Shown here one piece after another: positions 17,290 through 25,960 of a DNA stretch of 64,000 bases; within the stretch, counting starts at the first letter, position 1; each line of letters starts with the position of its first letter. The DNA is from an uncultured Pleomorphomonas sp. Lineage in GTDB: Bacteria > Pseudomonadota > Alphaproteobacteria > Rhizobiales > Pleomorphomonadaceae. Below the pieces are notes generated by a model. That model was given only the letters and a program-made list of their open reading frames with translations. It had not been told where the DNA came from and made no database searches. Where the stretch lies: the NCBI GenBank assembly GCA_937868725.1, contig CALMMQ010000046.1, positions 29,015 through 93,014 on the forward strand. The letters run 5' to 3'. Both the position numbers and the translations under genes were made by a program.

Positions 17290-19166
17290 CACGCCACCTC
17301 CTCGGCCGGCGCCGCGCCGGCGGCCTTGCGCAGATTGGCGATCAGCAGCGTCAGGCTGGCCGGCGTTACGCCGTCGATGCGGCCGGCCTGGCCCAGCGTC
17401 GCTGGCCGCACCCGTTCGAGCTTCTGCCGCACCTCGTTGGAAAGGCCGGTCACGGCCGCGTAGTCGAAGTCGGCCGGAATGGCCCGCGCCTCGTCGCGGC
17501 GGAAGGCGGCAATGTCGGCGTCCTGGCGCTGCAGATAGACGGCGTAGAGCGCTTCCGTCTCCAGCGCCGCAATCGTAACGGCATCGAATCGACCGAGCTC
17601 CGGCCAGATGGCGGCAAGGCGCGCCACCGATGCGTCGGGATAGGACAGGAGTTCGTAGGCCGTGCGGCGCACGCCGTCCTGATTGAGCATCAGTCCCACC
17701 GCCGCCGCTTCCTTCGGCGACAGGCTGAGCGACCGGGCCAGCTGCCGCGCCGCCTCGATGCGCTGTGCTTTGGCGGCGAATGCCCGCTGGCGGGCGCTGC
17801 CGACGAGGCCAAGATCGACGCCGCGCGCCGTCAGCCGCTGGTCGGCGTTGTCAGCCCGCAGCGACAGCCGATACTCGGCCCGCGAGGTGAACATGCGGTA
17901 GGGCTCGCTGATGCCCTTGGTGACGAGATCGTCGACCATGACGCCAAGATAGGCCTCGGCGCGATCGAACACCACGCCGTCGCCGCCGCCGGCCCGACGG
18001 GCGGCGTTGACCCCGGCCAGCAGGCCTTGCGCCGCCGCCTCCTCGTAGCCGGTGGTGCCGTTGATCTGGCCAGCCATGAACAGGCCGACAACCTTGCGCG
18101 TCTCCAGCGTCGGCTCAAGCTCGCGCGGATCGATGTGATCGTATTCGATGGCGTAGCCGGGCCGGACCATCACGGCCCGCTCGAGGCCGGGGATCGAGGC
18201 CAGGATCGCCCGCTGCACGTCTTCGGGCAACGACGTCGAAATGCCGTTGGGATAAACGAGCGGGCTGTCGAGCCCCTCGGGCTCGAGAAAGATCTGGTGG
18301 CCGTCGCGGTCGCCGAAGCGGACGATCTTGTCCTCGATCGACGGGCAGTAGCGCGGGCCGCGGCTGCCGATCTGGCCGGAGTACATCGGCGACCGGTGGA
18401 TGTTGGCGCGGATGACGGCGTGCGTCGCCGGTGTCGTGCGCGTGATGTGGCAGGCCACCTGCGGCGTGGTGATGGCCGCCGTCAGGGTCGAGAACGGCTC
18501 CGGTTCATTGTCGCCGGGCTGCGTTTCGAGTCCGGAATAATCGATGGTGCGACCATCGATGCGCGGCGGTGTGCCGGTCTTGAGGCGGCCGACGCCGAGA
18601 CCGAACCGACGCAGCGTCGACGACAGGCCAAGGGCCGGCGCCTCGCCGACCCGACCGGCCGGAATCTGCGTCTCGCCAATGTGGATGAGACCGGTGAGGA
18701 AGGTGCCGGTGGTCAGCACCACGGCACCGGTGGCGATCTGGCGACCGTCGGCGAGCCGAACCGCCGTCACCCGGCCGGCCGGCGCCAACACGTCGTCGGC
18801 TTCGCCCTCGATTACCGTCAGGCCCGGCGTCGCCAGGATTTCGGCCTGCATCGCCGCCTTGAACAGATCGCGGTCGGCCTGCGCCCGCGGTCCGCGCACC
18901 GCCGGTCCCTTGCGGCGGTTGAGCAGCCGGAACTGGATGCCGGCCCGGTCGGCGACCCGGCCCATCAGGCCGTCGAGCGCGTCGACCTCGCGCACCAGAT
19001 GCCCCTTGCCGAGGCCACCGATGGCCGGGTTGCACGACATGGTGCCGATGGTGGCCAAGTGGTGGGTGATCAGCGCCGTGCGGGCACCGCAGCGCGCCGC
19101 CGCGTGGGCCGCTTCGACACCGGCGTGGCCTCCCCCGACGACGATCACATCGTAGACGTCCTGCAC
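17289..19166 (-). CDS. mnmG: tRNA wobble-uridine carboxymethylaminomethylation enzyme MnmG
   Basis: FAD-dependent partner of MnmE that modifies U34 of several tRNAs. 625 residues, full length. The FAD-binding dinucleotide fold is at the N terminus ([12 protein letters not shown], 9-20). The conserved [20 protein letters not shown] has Cys45. [21 protein letters not shown] and the C-terminal helical domain with [15 protein letters not shown] are also typical. A perfect parS lies about 240 bases upstream in the mnmE-mnmG gap. Confidence 0.98.
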   Translation of the reverse strand: MQDVYDVIVVGGGHAGVEAAHAAARCGARTALITHHLATIGTMSCNPAIGGLGKGHLVREVDALDGLMGRVADRAGIQFRLLNRRKGPAVRGPRAQADRDLFKAAMQAEILATPGLTVIEGEADDVLAPAGRVTAVRLADGRQIATGAVVLTTGTFLTGLIHIGETQIPAGRVGEAPALGLSSTLRRFGLGVGRLKTGTPPRIDGRTIDYSGLETQPGDNEPEPFSTLTAAITTPQVACHITRTTPATHAVIRANIHRSPMYSGQIGSRGPRYCPSIEDKIVRFGDRDGHQIFLEPEGLDSPLVYPNGISTSLPEDVQRAILASIPGLERAVMVRPGYAIEYDHIDPRELEPTLETRKVVGLFMAGQINGTTGYEEAAAQGLLAGVNAARRAGGGDGVVFDRAEAYLGVMVDDLVTKGISEPYRMFTSRAEYRLSLRADNADQRLTARGVDLGLVGSARQRAFAAKAQRIEAARQLARSLSLSPKEAAAVGLMLNQDGVRRTAYELLSYPDASVARLAAIWPELGRFDAVTIAALETEALYAVYLQRQDADIAAFRRDEARAIPADFDYAAVTGLSNEVRQKLERVRPATLGQAGRIDGVTPASLTLLIANLRKAAGAAPAEEVA

Positions 19167-19408
19167 CTCGGTCCTCGCAACATCCTGAATGAGTGGCGCC
19201 CGCGGCGCCGGTTCTGGCCGGCGCCATGCTCCGGCACTCGCAACAGACGGCGGGGGCGCGCTGCCGTCGTTCTACCGGTAGCGGTCGGCGCCGTCAAAGC
19301 CTCAGCGACGACCGCCGCCACCCCGTCGTCGTTTCGATGCCGAATCGACAACCGGTTTGCGCCCGGATGGCCAATGGCACGATGACAGGTTTTCCACAGG
19401 CTGTGGAG

Positions 19409-19424
19409 TGTTTCACGTGAAACA
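19409..19424. promoter_or_regulatory. parS site, perfect
   Basis: TGTTTCACGTGAAACA is a complete 16-bp palindrome identical to the bacterial parS consensus bound by ParB. It lies between mnmE and mnmG, about 4.8 kb from the proposed oriC and 3.7 kb from parB. Confidence 0.96.
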
Positions 19425-19450
19425 GCGTGGGTAGAACAGGGAAAACACCG

Positions 19451-20791
19451 TCATTTGCCGATGCAGAAGCTGGAAAAGATGTCACCCAGTACGTCCTCGA
19501 CGTCGATGCGGCCAGAGAGGCGCCCCACGGCGTCGCCGGCGGCGCGCAGATGGTCGGCGACGATCTCTTCCGGCAGCCCCGGGGTCAGAGCCGCCGTCAG
19601 CGCCGCCACCGCCGCCTCCAGGCACCGTCGCTGCCGCGCCCGCGTCACAAGCGCCGGTTCTCGTCCCAACGAGGCCGCCGCCCGGCCGGCGATCGCATCG
19701 ATCAGGCGCCGCAGGGACGCCGGATCATTGACCGACACGGCGAGATCGGCGGCGGTCCCGGCGCCACCGCCGAGGTCGGCCTTGCTCGCCACCGTCAGGA
19801 TGTCGGCGCCAAACCCGTGCACCTCGTCGGGAGCCGCCCGGCCGCGATCGTCGAGCCAGATGATCAGATCAGCCGCGCCCGCCCGGGCGCGGCCGCGGCG
19901 GATGCCTTCGGCTTCGATTTCATCGGCCGCCTGGCGCAGCCCGGCCGTGTCGATCAGCGTCACGGCGTAGCCATCGAGATCGAGATGGGCTTCCATGACG
20001 TCGCGCGTCGTGCCCGGCTGCGCCGTGACGATGGCAACGTCGCGACGGGCGATGGCGTTGAGCAGGCTCGACTTGCCGGCATTGGGCGGCCCCAGCAGCA
20101 CCACCTGCAGACCGTCGCGCACCCGCTCGCCGCGTCCGGCTTCGGCCAGGACGGCGGCGATGCCGTCGCGGAGCGTGGCCGCTACGGTCCGCGCCGCATC
20201 GGCCATCGTCGCCGGCACATCTTCCTCGTCGGCAAAGTCGAGATCGGCCTCGATGGCCGCGCGCGCCTTGATGATATCGCTCCGCCAGGCATCAGCCCGT
20301 TGCGACAGGCCGCCCCGAGCGGCGTTCAGGGCCTGCCGGCGCTGCGATTCCGTTTCGGCTGCGATCAGATCGGCGAGACCTTCCACTTCGACAAGATCGA
20401 GCCGACCGCCTTCGAAGGCGCGTCGGGTGAACTCGCCCGGCTCGGCCGGTCGACAGCCGGGCAGACACGCCAGCGCCGCCAGCAACGCCGCCACAACGGC
20501 GCGGCCGCCATGGACGTGGAACTCGGCCACGTCCTCGCCGGTAAAGCTGGCCGGCGTCGCAAAGAACAGCACCAAAGCGCTATCGATCAGCTCGCCGCTG
20601 TCGGGATGACGCAAGGCCGCCAAATGCGCCCTGCGCGCGTCCGGCACGCCGCCGGTCATGGTTTCGAGGGCGAATCGAACCGCCGGGCCGGACAGCCGGA
20701 TAATCGCCACGCCACTCGGCACGGCGCCGCTCGATAGGGCATAGATCGTATCGGTTTCGACTCGGTGACGGTTCTCGGCTGGCATGGCCAT
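19451..20791 (-). CDS. mnmE: tRNA modification GTPase MnmE
   Basis: GTPase that with MnmG installs the cmnm5 group on wobble uridine. 446 residues: N-terminal folate-binding domain (DTIYALSSGAVPSGVAIIRL), helical domain, and inserted G domain with GPPNAGKSS at about 234-242, GTTRD and DTAGLR. The C-terminal CIGK motif carries the catalytic cysteine (ends FCIGK). It begins 220 bases from rho, with a parS-like site and a 118-bp repeat in the gap, so it is probably transcribed separately from rho. Confidence 0.98.
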   Translation of the reverse strand: MAMPAENRHRVETDTIYALSSGAVPSGVAIIRLSGPAVRFALETMTGGVPDARRAHLAALRHPDSGELIDSALVLFFATPASFTGEDVAEFHVHGGRAVVAALLAALACLPGCRPAEPGEFTRRAFEGGRLDLVEVEGLADLIAAETESQRRQALNAARGGLSQRADAWRSDIIKARAAIEADLDFADEEDVPATMADAARTVAATLRDGIAAVLAEAGRGERVRDGLQVVLLGPPNAGKSSLLNAIARRDVAIVTAQPGTTRDVMEAHLDLDGYAVTLIDTAGLRQAADEIEAEGIRRGRARAGAADLIIWLDDRGRAAPDEVHGFGADILTVASKADLGGGAGTAADLAVSVNDPASLRRLIDAIAGRAAASLGREPALVTRARQRRCLEAAVAALTAALTPGLPEEIVADHLRAAGDAVGRLSGRIDVEDVLGDIFSSFCIGK

Positions 20792-20868
20792 CGGTCCTGG
20801 TCCCAGGGTAGCAAAATGCCCCCGGCTCGGCCGAGGGCATCGTATCGAAAGCGAATCGACGGCGCAGG

Positions 20869-20884
20869 TGATTCACGTGAAACA
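20869..20884. promoter_or_regulatory. parS site, one mismatch
   Basis: TGATTCACGTGAAACA differs from the parS consensus at one base. It lies upstream of mnmE, 1.45 kb from the perfect site and about 3.3 kb from the proposed oriC. Confidence 0.85.
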
Positions 20885-20886
20885 CC

Positions 20887-21004
20887 CTAGAGCGGTTTCC
20901 GACCTGATGGACTCATCAGGTCGACAAGAAATCGCTCCAGATTCAATAAGTTGAGCAGCCGCTTGTCGATCATGTTGTTTCAACATGATCGGCGGATGCT
21001 CTAG
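20887..21004 (+). repeat. 118-bp dispersed palindromic repeat, copy 1
   Basis: Starts CTAGAGC and ends GCTCTAG. It contains two hairpins: CGACCTGATG with CATCAGGTCG around GACT, and CGATCATGTTG with CAACATGATCG around TTT. The reverse complement of 44039-44156 aligns over the full 118 bases without gaps, with 20 mismatches by my hand count (about 83 percent identity). It lies in the gap between rho and mnmE, right after the second parS. Confidence 0.88.
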
Positions 21005-21011
21005 ACCACCG

Positions 21012-22277
21012 TCAGGTGTTCATCGAATCGAAGAAATCGCCGTTGGTGCGGGTCTGGCGCAGCTTGTCGAGCAGGAACTCGGTGGCGTCCGTCGTCCCCA
21101 TGGGATTGAGAATGCGGCGCAGCACGAAGGTCTTCTTGAGCTTGTCGGGCACCACCAGCAGGTCTTCCTTGCGGGTGCCGGACCGCTGGATGTCGATGGA
21201 CGGGAACACGCGCTTGTCGGAGATCTTGCGATCGAGAATGATTTCCGAGTTGCCGGTACCCTTGAACTCTTCGAAGATCACCTCGTCCATGCGGCTGCCG
21301 GTATCGATCAGCGCTGTGGCGATGATGGTCAGCGACCCGCCCTGCTCGATGTTGCGGGCGGCACCGAAGAAGCGCTTCGGCCGCTGCAGCGCGTTGGCGT
21401 CGACACCGCCGGTCAGCACCTTGCCGGAAGACGGCACGACGGTGTTGTAGGCGCGGCCGAGGCGGGTGATCGAATCGAGCAGGATGACGACGTCGCGGCC
21501 ATGCTCGACCAGGCGCTTGGCCTTCTCGATGACCATTTCGGCCACTTGGACGTGGCGCGTCGCCGGCTCGTCGAAGGTCGAGGAGATGACCTCGCCGCGC
21601 ACCGAGCGCTGCATGTCGGTCACTTCTTCCGGACGCTCGTCGATCAGCAGGACGATGAGGTAGCACTCGGGGTGATTGGTGGTGATCGAATGGGCGATGT
21701 TCTGCAGCAGCACCGTCTTGCCGGTACGCGGCGGCGCCACGATCAGGGCGCGCTGGCCCTTGCCGAGCGGCGCCACGATGTCGATGACGCGGGCCGACAG
21801 GTCCTTGCCCTGCACGCCCTCGACCTCCATGCGGAAACGCTCGTCGGGATAGAGCGGCGTCAGGTTATCGAAGTGAACCTTGTGCCGCGCCTTCTCCGGG
21901 TCTTCGAAGTTGACCGTGTTGACCTTGAGCAGGGCGAAATAGCGCTCGCCTTCCTTGGGGCTGCGAATCTGGCCCTCGACAGTGTCGCCGGTGCGCAGCG
22001 AGAAGCGGCGGATCTGGGCTGGCGAGATGTAGATGTCGTCGGGGCCCGGCAGATAGTTGGCGTCGGGCGAGCGCAGGAAGCCGAAGCCGTCCTGCAGCAC
22101 TTCGACGACGCCCTCGCCGATGATCTCCACTTCCTGATCGGCCAGCTGCTTGAGGATGGCGAAAAGCAATTCCTGCTTGCGCATGGTCGATGCGTTTTCG
22201 ACCTCAAGATCTTCGGCGACGGCCAGAAGTTCGGTTGGCGTCTTCTTCTTGAGATCCTGGAGTTTCATCTCCGACAT
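21012..22277 (-). CDS. rho: Transcription termination factor Rho
   Basis: Hexameric RNA-dependent ATPase that terminates transcription. 421 residues, standard. RNA-binding cold-shock-like domain ([25 protein letters not shown]), Walker [12 protein letters not shown] near 182, Walker [18 protein letters not shown]-loop/R-loop segments [23 protein letters not shown] three codons upstream is possible, but the ATG gives the family start [13 protein letters not shown] promoter lies about 190 bases upstream, leaving a long leader of the kind through which Rho autoregulates in other bacteria. Confidence 0.98.
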   Translation of the reverse strand: MSEMKLQDLKKKTPTELLAVAEDLEVENASTMRKQELLFAILKQLADQEVEIIGEGVVEVLQDGFGFLRSPDANYLPGPDDIYISPAQIRRFSLRTGDTVEGQIRSPKEGERYFALLKVNTVNFEDPEKARHKVHFDNLTPLYPDERFRMEVEGVQGKDLSARVIDIVAPLGKGQRALIVAPPRTGKTVLLQNIAHSITTNHPECYLIVLLIDERPEEVTDMQRSVRGEVISSTFDEPATRHVQVAEMVIEKAKRLVEHGRDVVILLDSITRLGRAYNTVVPSSGKVLTGGVDANALQRPKRFFGAARNIEQGGSLTIIATALIDTGSRMDEVIFEEFKGTGNSEIILDRKISDKRVFPSIDIQRSGTRKEDLLVVPDKLKKTFVLRRILNPMGTTDATEFLLDKLRQTRTNGDFFDSMNT

Positions 22278-22468
22278 GGACGGCAATTCTCTTTGTTGGG
22301 TAACGGATGGCCGCCGGCCTGCGGCGATTGTCCGTGAAAGGTGGGGGTCAGAAGGGTCAATACGTCAGGAAACGAGAGGCAACCGCGCGGTGGGGAACCG
22401 CTGAAAGGCAGGATTCCAGGCTTGACACCCGGAGATGGTCGCACTCGCAAACACCGTGAACGCCATCG

Positions 22469-22497
22469 TGTATAGCCGCTTCGCCGACGCTCGGCAA
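22469..22497 (-). promoter_or_regulatory. Probable rho promoter
   Basis: On the minus strand TTGCCG (22492-22497) and TATACA (22469-22474) are 17 bases apart, matching the sigma-70 consensus at 4 and 5 of 6 positions. Confidence 0.55.
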
Positions 22498-22527
22498 GAG
22501 ACGGCCCCAACCGAACCGTTGCCGGCG

Positions 22528-22962
22528 TCAGAACGGTTTCAGCACCACCAGGATGACGATGACGATCAACAGCAGCGTTGGCGCCTCGTTCATGAAGCGG
22601 AAGAACACCGCCCGGCGCTGGTTGCGATCGGCGGCAAAGTCCTTGCGCCAGTCCTCGAGCGAGTAATGGAAGATGGTCATCAGCGTCACGAAGAAGGCTT
22701 TCACCCACAGCCAATGCACGCCGGTGAACCAGCCCCCCTCATAGCCGAGCCAGACGCCGAAGATCCAGGTGCCGTACATGGCCGGGCGCATGATGCCCCG
22801 CATCAGCCGCCGTTCCATCACCTTGAACGTTTCCGACTGCTGCGAGCCGATGGGCGCATCGCAATGATAGACGAAGAGGCGCGGCAGATAGAAGATACCA
22901 GCCATCCACGACACCAGCGACAGGATGTGCAGGATCTTGAGCCAATTGTAGAAATCGCTCAT
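22528..22962 (-). CDS. hemJ: Protoporphyrinogen IX oxidase HemJ
   Basis: Membrane protein of the UPF0093 family that oxidises protoporphyrinogen IX to protoporphyrin IX in many alphaproteobacteria and cyanobacteria. 144 residues with four membrane helices. The conserved histidine is in [20 protein letters not shown], followed by [15 protein letters not shown] and [18 protein letters not shown]. Its ATG overlaps the hemE stop by 4 bases; two heme-pathway genes are thus coupled. No hemG or hemY is seen, consistent with HemJ being the oxidase. Confidence 0.94.
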   Translation of the reverse strand: MSDFYNWLKILHILSLVSWMAGIFYLPRLFVYHCDAPIGSQQSETFKVMERRLMRGIMRPAMYGTWIFGVWLGYEGGWFTGVHWLWVKAFFVTLMTIFHYSLEDWRKDFAADRNQRRAVFFRFMNEAPTLLLIVIVILVVLKPF

Positions 22963-24014
22963 TGCCGGCTCCGCACCCGCTCGATCATCCGGCTGACGTT
23001 GGCCACGTCGCCGTCCGGTGTGATGCCGTGACCGAGATTGAAGATCAGCCGCCCCTGACCGAGCCGGTCGAGAATGCGGTCGATGGCGGCGTCAAGACCG
23101 TCACCGCCGGTAACCAGCCGCAGCGGATCGAGATTGCCCTGCACGGCGGCGAGCGGCTGCACTTCGGCGGCGACATGATCGAGCGAGGCCTGCCAATCGA
23201 CGCCGACAGCGTCGACACCGGTTTCGCGCACAAAGCGTGCAAGATGGCCACCGGCGCCCTTGGGAAAGCCGATGATCCTCGCGCCCGGCACTCGCGCCCG
23301 CACGGCCATGACGATGCGCCGCGTCGGCGCTACGACGAAATCGGTGAAATCGGCATCGTCAAGCGATCCGGCCCAGGTATCGAACAGTTGCACCGCGTCG
23401 GCGCCGGCTTCAAGCTGTGCCACCAGATGGTGGATGGTCGCCTCGACAAGAACGTCGATCAGCCGCTCGAACTCGTCGCGGCGGCGCTGTGCCGCCTGAC
23501 GGGCTGGCAGCTGGTCGCTGGTGCCGCCACCGGCGATCATGTAGGTGGCAAGCGTCCAGGGTGCGCCGGCAAACCCCAGCAGCGTCGTTTCCGCCGGAAG
23601 CGCTGCCCGGATGGCCGTCACCGTCTCGTAGACCGGCGCCAGCCTGCCAACGAGCGTCGTCGGATCAAGTGCGGCGAGACGGTCGAGTGGCGTCAACTCA
23701 AGGCGTGGCCCCTCGCCTTCGACGAACGACACTTTCTGGCCGAGGCCGTCGGGCACGACGAGAATGTCGGAAAACAGGATGGCCGCATCGAAGCCGAAGC
23801 GCCGGATCGGCTGCAACGTCACTTCCGTGGCCAGTTCCGGATTGTAGCAGAGCTCGAGGAAGCTGCCGGCCTTGGCCCGGACCTGACGGTATTCCGGCAG
23901 ATAGCGACCGGCCTGACGCATCATCCAGATCGGTGGTGGCCATAGCCGTTCGCCCGACAGGACGCGCAGCAGCTTGCGATCCGGCTCCTTGACGCTGCCT
24001 TGACGGGTATCCAC
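22959..24014 (-). CDS. hemE: Uroporphyrinogen decarboxylase
   Basis: Decarboxylates uroporphyrinogen III to coproporphyrinogen III in heme synthesis. 351 residues. Hallmark N terminus [19 protein letters not shown], followed by [27 protein letters not shown] and FDTWAGSL, and near the C terminus [18 protein letters not shown]. The start is a GTG at 24014; no in-frame ATG precedes the core. It flanks the proposed origin, the known position of hemE in Caulobacter and Sinorhizobium. Confidence 0.97.
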   Translation of the reverse strand: MDTRQGSVKEPDRKLLRVLSGERLWPPPIWMMRQAGRYLPEYRQVRAKAGSFLELCYNPELATEVTLQPIRRFGFDAAILFSDILVVPDGLGQKVSFVEGEGPRLELTPLDRLAALDPTTLVGRLAPVYETVTAIRAALPAETTLLGFAGAPWTLATYMIAGGGTSDQLPARQAAQRRRDEFERLIDVLVEATIHHLVAQLEAGADAVQLFDTWAGSLDDADFTDFVVAPTRRIVMAVRARVPGARIIGFPKGAGGHLARFVRETGVDAVGVDWQASLDHVAAEVQPLAAVQGNLDPLRLVTGGDGLDAAIDRILDRLGQGRLIFNLGHGITPDGDVANVSRMIERVRSRQ

Positions 24015-24156
24015 GACGCCACTCCAATCTAGAAGAGTCTATTAGATTTGAATCTTCTTTTTCTATTAGGGCCTGAATAGCAGGGATCCTCGTGCCTTCA
24101 CAATCGGTCCGCAGCCGTTGATGACCATAGGCGCCGGTCATCGCCGTTTGAAATCG

Positions 24157-24171
24157 TTAATGAATGGTTAT
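24157..24171. promoter_or_regulatory. CtrA-like box 1
   Basis: TTAATGAATGGTTAT matches TTAA-N7-TTAA with one mismatch, overlapping a DnaA-box-like 9-mer on its right by one base. Confidence 0.5.
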
Positions 24172-24208
24172 GTGGAAAAGTCTGATTTAACCGACGACTC
24201 CGCAATTC

Positions 24209-24223
24209 CTAACGAACCGTTAA
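24209..24223. promoter_or_regulatory. CtrA-like box 2
   Basis: CTAACGAACCGTTAA matches TTAA-N7-TTAA with one mismatch, with a DnaA-box-like sequence starting on the next base. Confidence 0.5.
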
Positions 24224-24243
24224 TGTGGATGACGCCACAATTG

Positions 24244-24258
24244 CTAATGAAGAGTTAA
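24244..24258. promoter_or_regulatory. CtrA-like box 3
   Basis: CTAATGAAGAGTTAA matches TTAA-N7-TTAA with one mismatch. Confidence 0.5.
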
Positions 24259-24380
24259 TGACAAGTCGCCGCCGTCAACAGCACCCACAGCTCGGGCCAA
24301 ATCCGTCCTCGCCGATCGGACCTGTTGACGACGGACAGGGTTTTCCCGCCCCGATCCGGGACAGCCGTCGTCGCCGGCAG

Positions 24381-24410
24381 TTGTCCACGCTTTTCCACCC
24401 TTCTCCACAG
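24381..24410 (+). repeat. Three 10-base DnaA-box-like direct repeats
   Basis: TTGTCCACGC, TTTTCCACCC and TTCTCCACAG follow one another with no spacer, each resembling TTATCCACA. The 10-base period would place the boxes on one helix face. Confidence 0.6.
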
Positions 24411-24504
24411 CCCAGGCCCGATGGCGCCGCGTGGCGATAGGCTCTCGCCAACCGCCAGCCGGCGTGCCAGTATTGCCCCTTCCTCCAGCCAGCGTGACCA
24501 AGCC

Positions 24505-25365
24505 ATGAAACGAGGGCAGATCTATTTCCACATCCATCTCGTTTCCGACTCGACCGGCGAGACGCTGTTGACGGTCGGGCGAGCGGCGGCGGCCCAATAT
24601 GATGCCATCGTGCCCATCGAGCACGTCTACCCGCTGGTCCGCTCCATGCGCCACGTCGAACGGGTCATCGCCGACATCGTCGCCGCACCCGGCATCGTGC
24701 TCTACACCCTGGTGCAGAAGGAACTGTCCGAAAAGCTCGAGGGCGCCTGCCAGCAGGCCTCCATTCCCTTCGTCAACGTGCTCGACCCGGTGGTCGGCGT
24801 GTTCCGGTCGTTCCTCAACCTGCCGGCTACCGGCAAGATCGGCGCTCAGCACCAGCTCGACGCCGATTATTTCCGTCGCATCGACGCCCTCAACTTCACC
24901 CTCACCCACGACGACGGCCTGCTGCCCGACGACATCGAGGAAACCGACGTCGTGCTGATCGGCATCAGCCGCACCTCCAAGACGCCGACCTCGATCTATC
25001 TCGCCAACCGCGGCGTGCGCACCGTCAATCTGCCGCTGGTGCCGACCATCCCCGTGCCACCGCGCGTCATCGCCGCCAAGCGGCCGCTGGTCGTCTGCCT
25101 CATCGCCACTGCCGAGCGCATCATGCACGTGCGCCAGAACCGCTTGCTGGCCCTCGACGAGCAGAACCCGCGCACGTCCGCCTACGTCGACAAGGCGGCC
25201 ATCGCCCAGGAAATTCTCTATTCCAAGCGCCTGTGTCAGGAACATGGCTGGCCGATGATCGACGTCACGCGCCGCTCCATCGAGGAAACGGCCGCCGCCA
25301 TCCTGGCGCTTTGGGACCAGCATCGCTATGGCAAGGTGCTCGATCACTACGTCGACGGACCCTGA
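24505..25365 (+). CDS. PPDK/PEP synthase regulatory protein (DUF299 family)
   Basis: Bifunctional ADP-dependent kinase and Pi-dependent pyrophosphorylase that switches pyruvate phosphate dikinase or PEP synthase. 286 residues. N terminus FHIHLVSDSTGETLLTVGRA and the P-loop-like GISRTSKTP (153-161) with SIYLANRG are diagnostic. The frame is open about 60 codons upstream into the origin region; the ATG at 24505 gives the family start. It is the right-hand neighbour of oriC and runs into maf with one base between stop and ATG. Confidence 0.95.
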   Translation: MKRGQIYFHIHLVSDSTGETLLTVGRAAAAQYDAIVPIEHVYPLVRSMRHVERVIADIVAAPGIVLYTLVQKELSEKLEGACQQASIPFVNVLDPVVGVFRSFLNLPATGKIGAQHQLDADYFRRIDALNFTLTHDDGLLPDDIEETDVVLIGISRTSKTPTSIYLANRGVRTVNLPLVPTIPVPPRVIAAKRPLVVCLIATAERIMHVRQNRLLALDEQNPRTSAYVDKAAIAQEILYSKRLCQEHGWPMIDVTRRSIEETAAAILALWDQHRYGKVLDHYVDGP

Positions 25366-25366
25366 C

Positions 25367-25960
25367 ATGACCCTGATTCTTGCTTCCGGCAGCCCGACGC
25401 GCGCCGCCATGTTGACGCAGGCCGGCCTGATCTTCGAACGGGTATCGCCCGACGTCGATGAACGGGCGGTCGAGGAGACCATTGCCGACAGCGGCATCGA
25501 CGCCGCCGACGTCGCCCAGATTCTGGCCGACGTCAAGGCCAGCGAGGTTTCGGCCCGCCACCCCACGGCGCTGGTCATCGGCGCCGACCAGACGCTGGCC
25601 CTCGACGGCGAGCGTTTTCACAAGCCCGCCGATCTTGCCGAGGCGAGGCGCCAGCTGACGCGCCTTTCCGGCCACACGCATCATTTGCACGCGGCCCTGT
25701 CGGTGGTGCGCGGCGGCGACATCCTGTTTCGCCACGTCGCCACGGCGGCCATGACGATGCGGCCGTTGTCGCCGGCCTTCATCGGCCAGTATCTGGCCAT
25801 CGTCGGCGACCAGGCGCTCGGCAGCGTCGGCTGTTATCAGATCGAGAGCTTTGGCATCCGCCTGTTCGAGGCCATCGACGGTGATCACTTCACCATTCTT
25901 GGCCTGCCGCTGCTGCCCCTGTTGGGGTTCCTGCGGGCCGAGGGAGAAATCGACGCATGA
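25367..25960 (+). CDS. maf: Maf-like nucleoside triphosphate pyrophosphatase
   Basis: House-cleaning NTP pyrophosphatase acting on m5UTP/UTP or 7-methyl-GTP depending on subtype; Maf overproduction blocks septation in other bacteria. 197 residues. Motifs LASGSPTRAAMLTQAG, SPDVDERAV, VIGADQTLALDG and GCYQIESFGIRLFEAIDGDHF place it in the family; substrate subtype cannot be fixed by eye. The ATG directly follows the preceding gene and its stop overlaps aroE by 4 bases. Confidence 0.94.
   Translation: MTLILASGSPTRAAMLTQAGLIFERVSPDVDERAVEETIADSGIDAADVAQILADVKASEVSARHPTALVIGADQTLALDGERFHKPADLAEARRQLTRLSGHTHHLHAALSVVRGGDILFRHVATAAMTMRPLSPAFIGQYLAIVGDQALGSVGCYQIESFGIRLFEAIDGDHFTILGLPLLPLLGFLRAEGEIDA

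Larger units (their letters stand above)
24015..24504. other. Probable chromosomal replication origin (oriC)
   Basis: A 490-base gap between hemE and the PPDK regulatory gene, transcribed away on both sides. An AT-rich stretch (about 24026-24070) holds two GANTC sites (24035, 24050), with a third at 24196. Three CtrA-like boxes TTAA-N7-TTAA with one mismatch each start at 24157, 24209 and 24244. DnaA-box-like 9-mers are at 24171 (minus, TTTTCCACA), 24224 (minus, TCATCCACA) and a 10-base-spaced trio at 24381, 24391 and 24401. The hemE-adjacent location is the established origin site in Caulobacter and Sinorhizobium; parAB and parS nearby support it. The exact limits are inferred. Confidence 0.85.

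Noticed and set aside
19294..19485. Small minus-strand frame beginning MFHVKHS
   Set aside because: The peptide start is simply the translation of the parS palindrome; no ribosome site or family match.
20580..20885. Small minus-strand frame beginning MFHVNHL
   Set aside because: It reads the second parS site and then antisense or out-of-frame mnmE sequence; not a gene.
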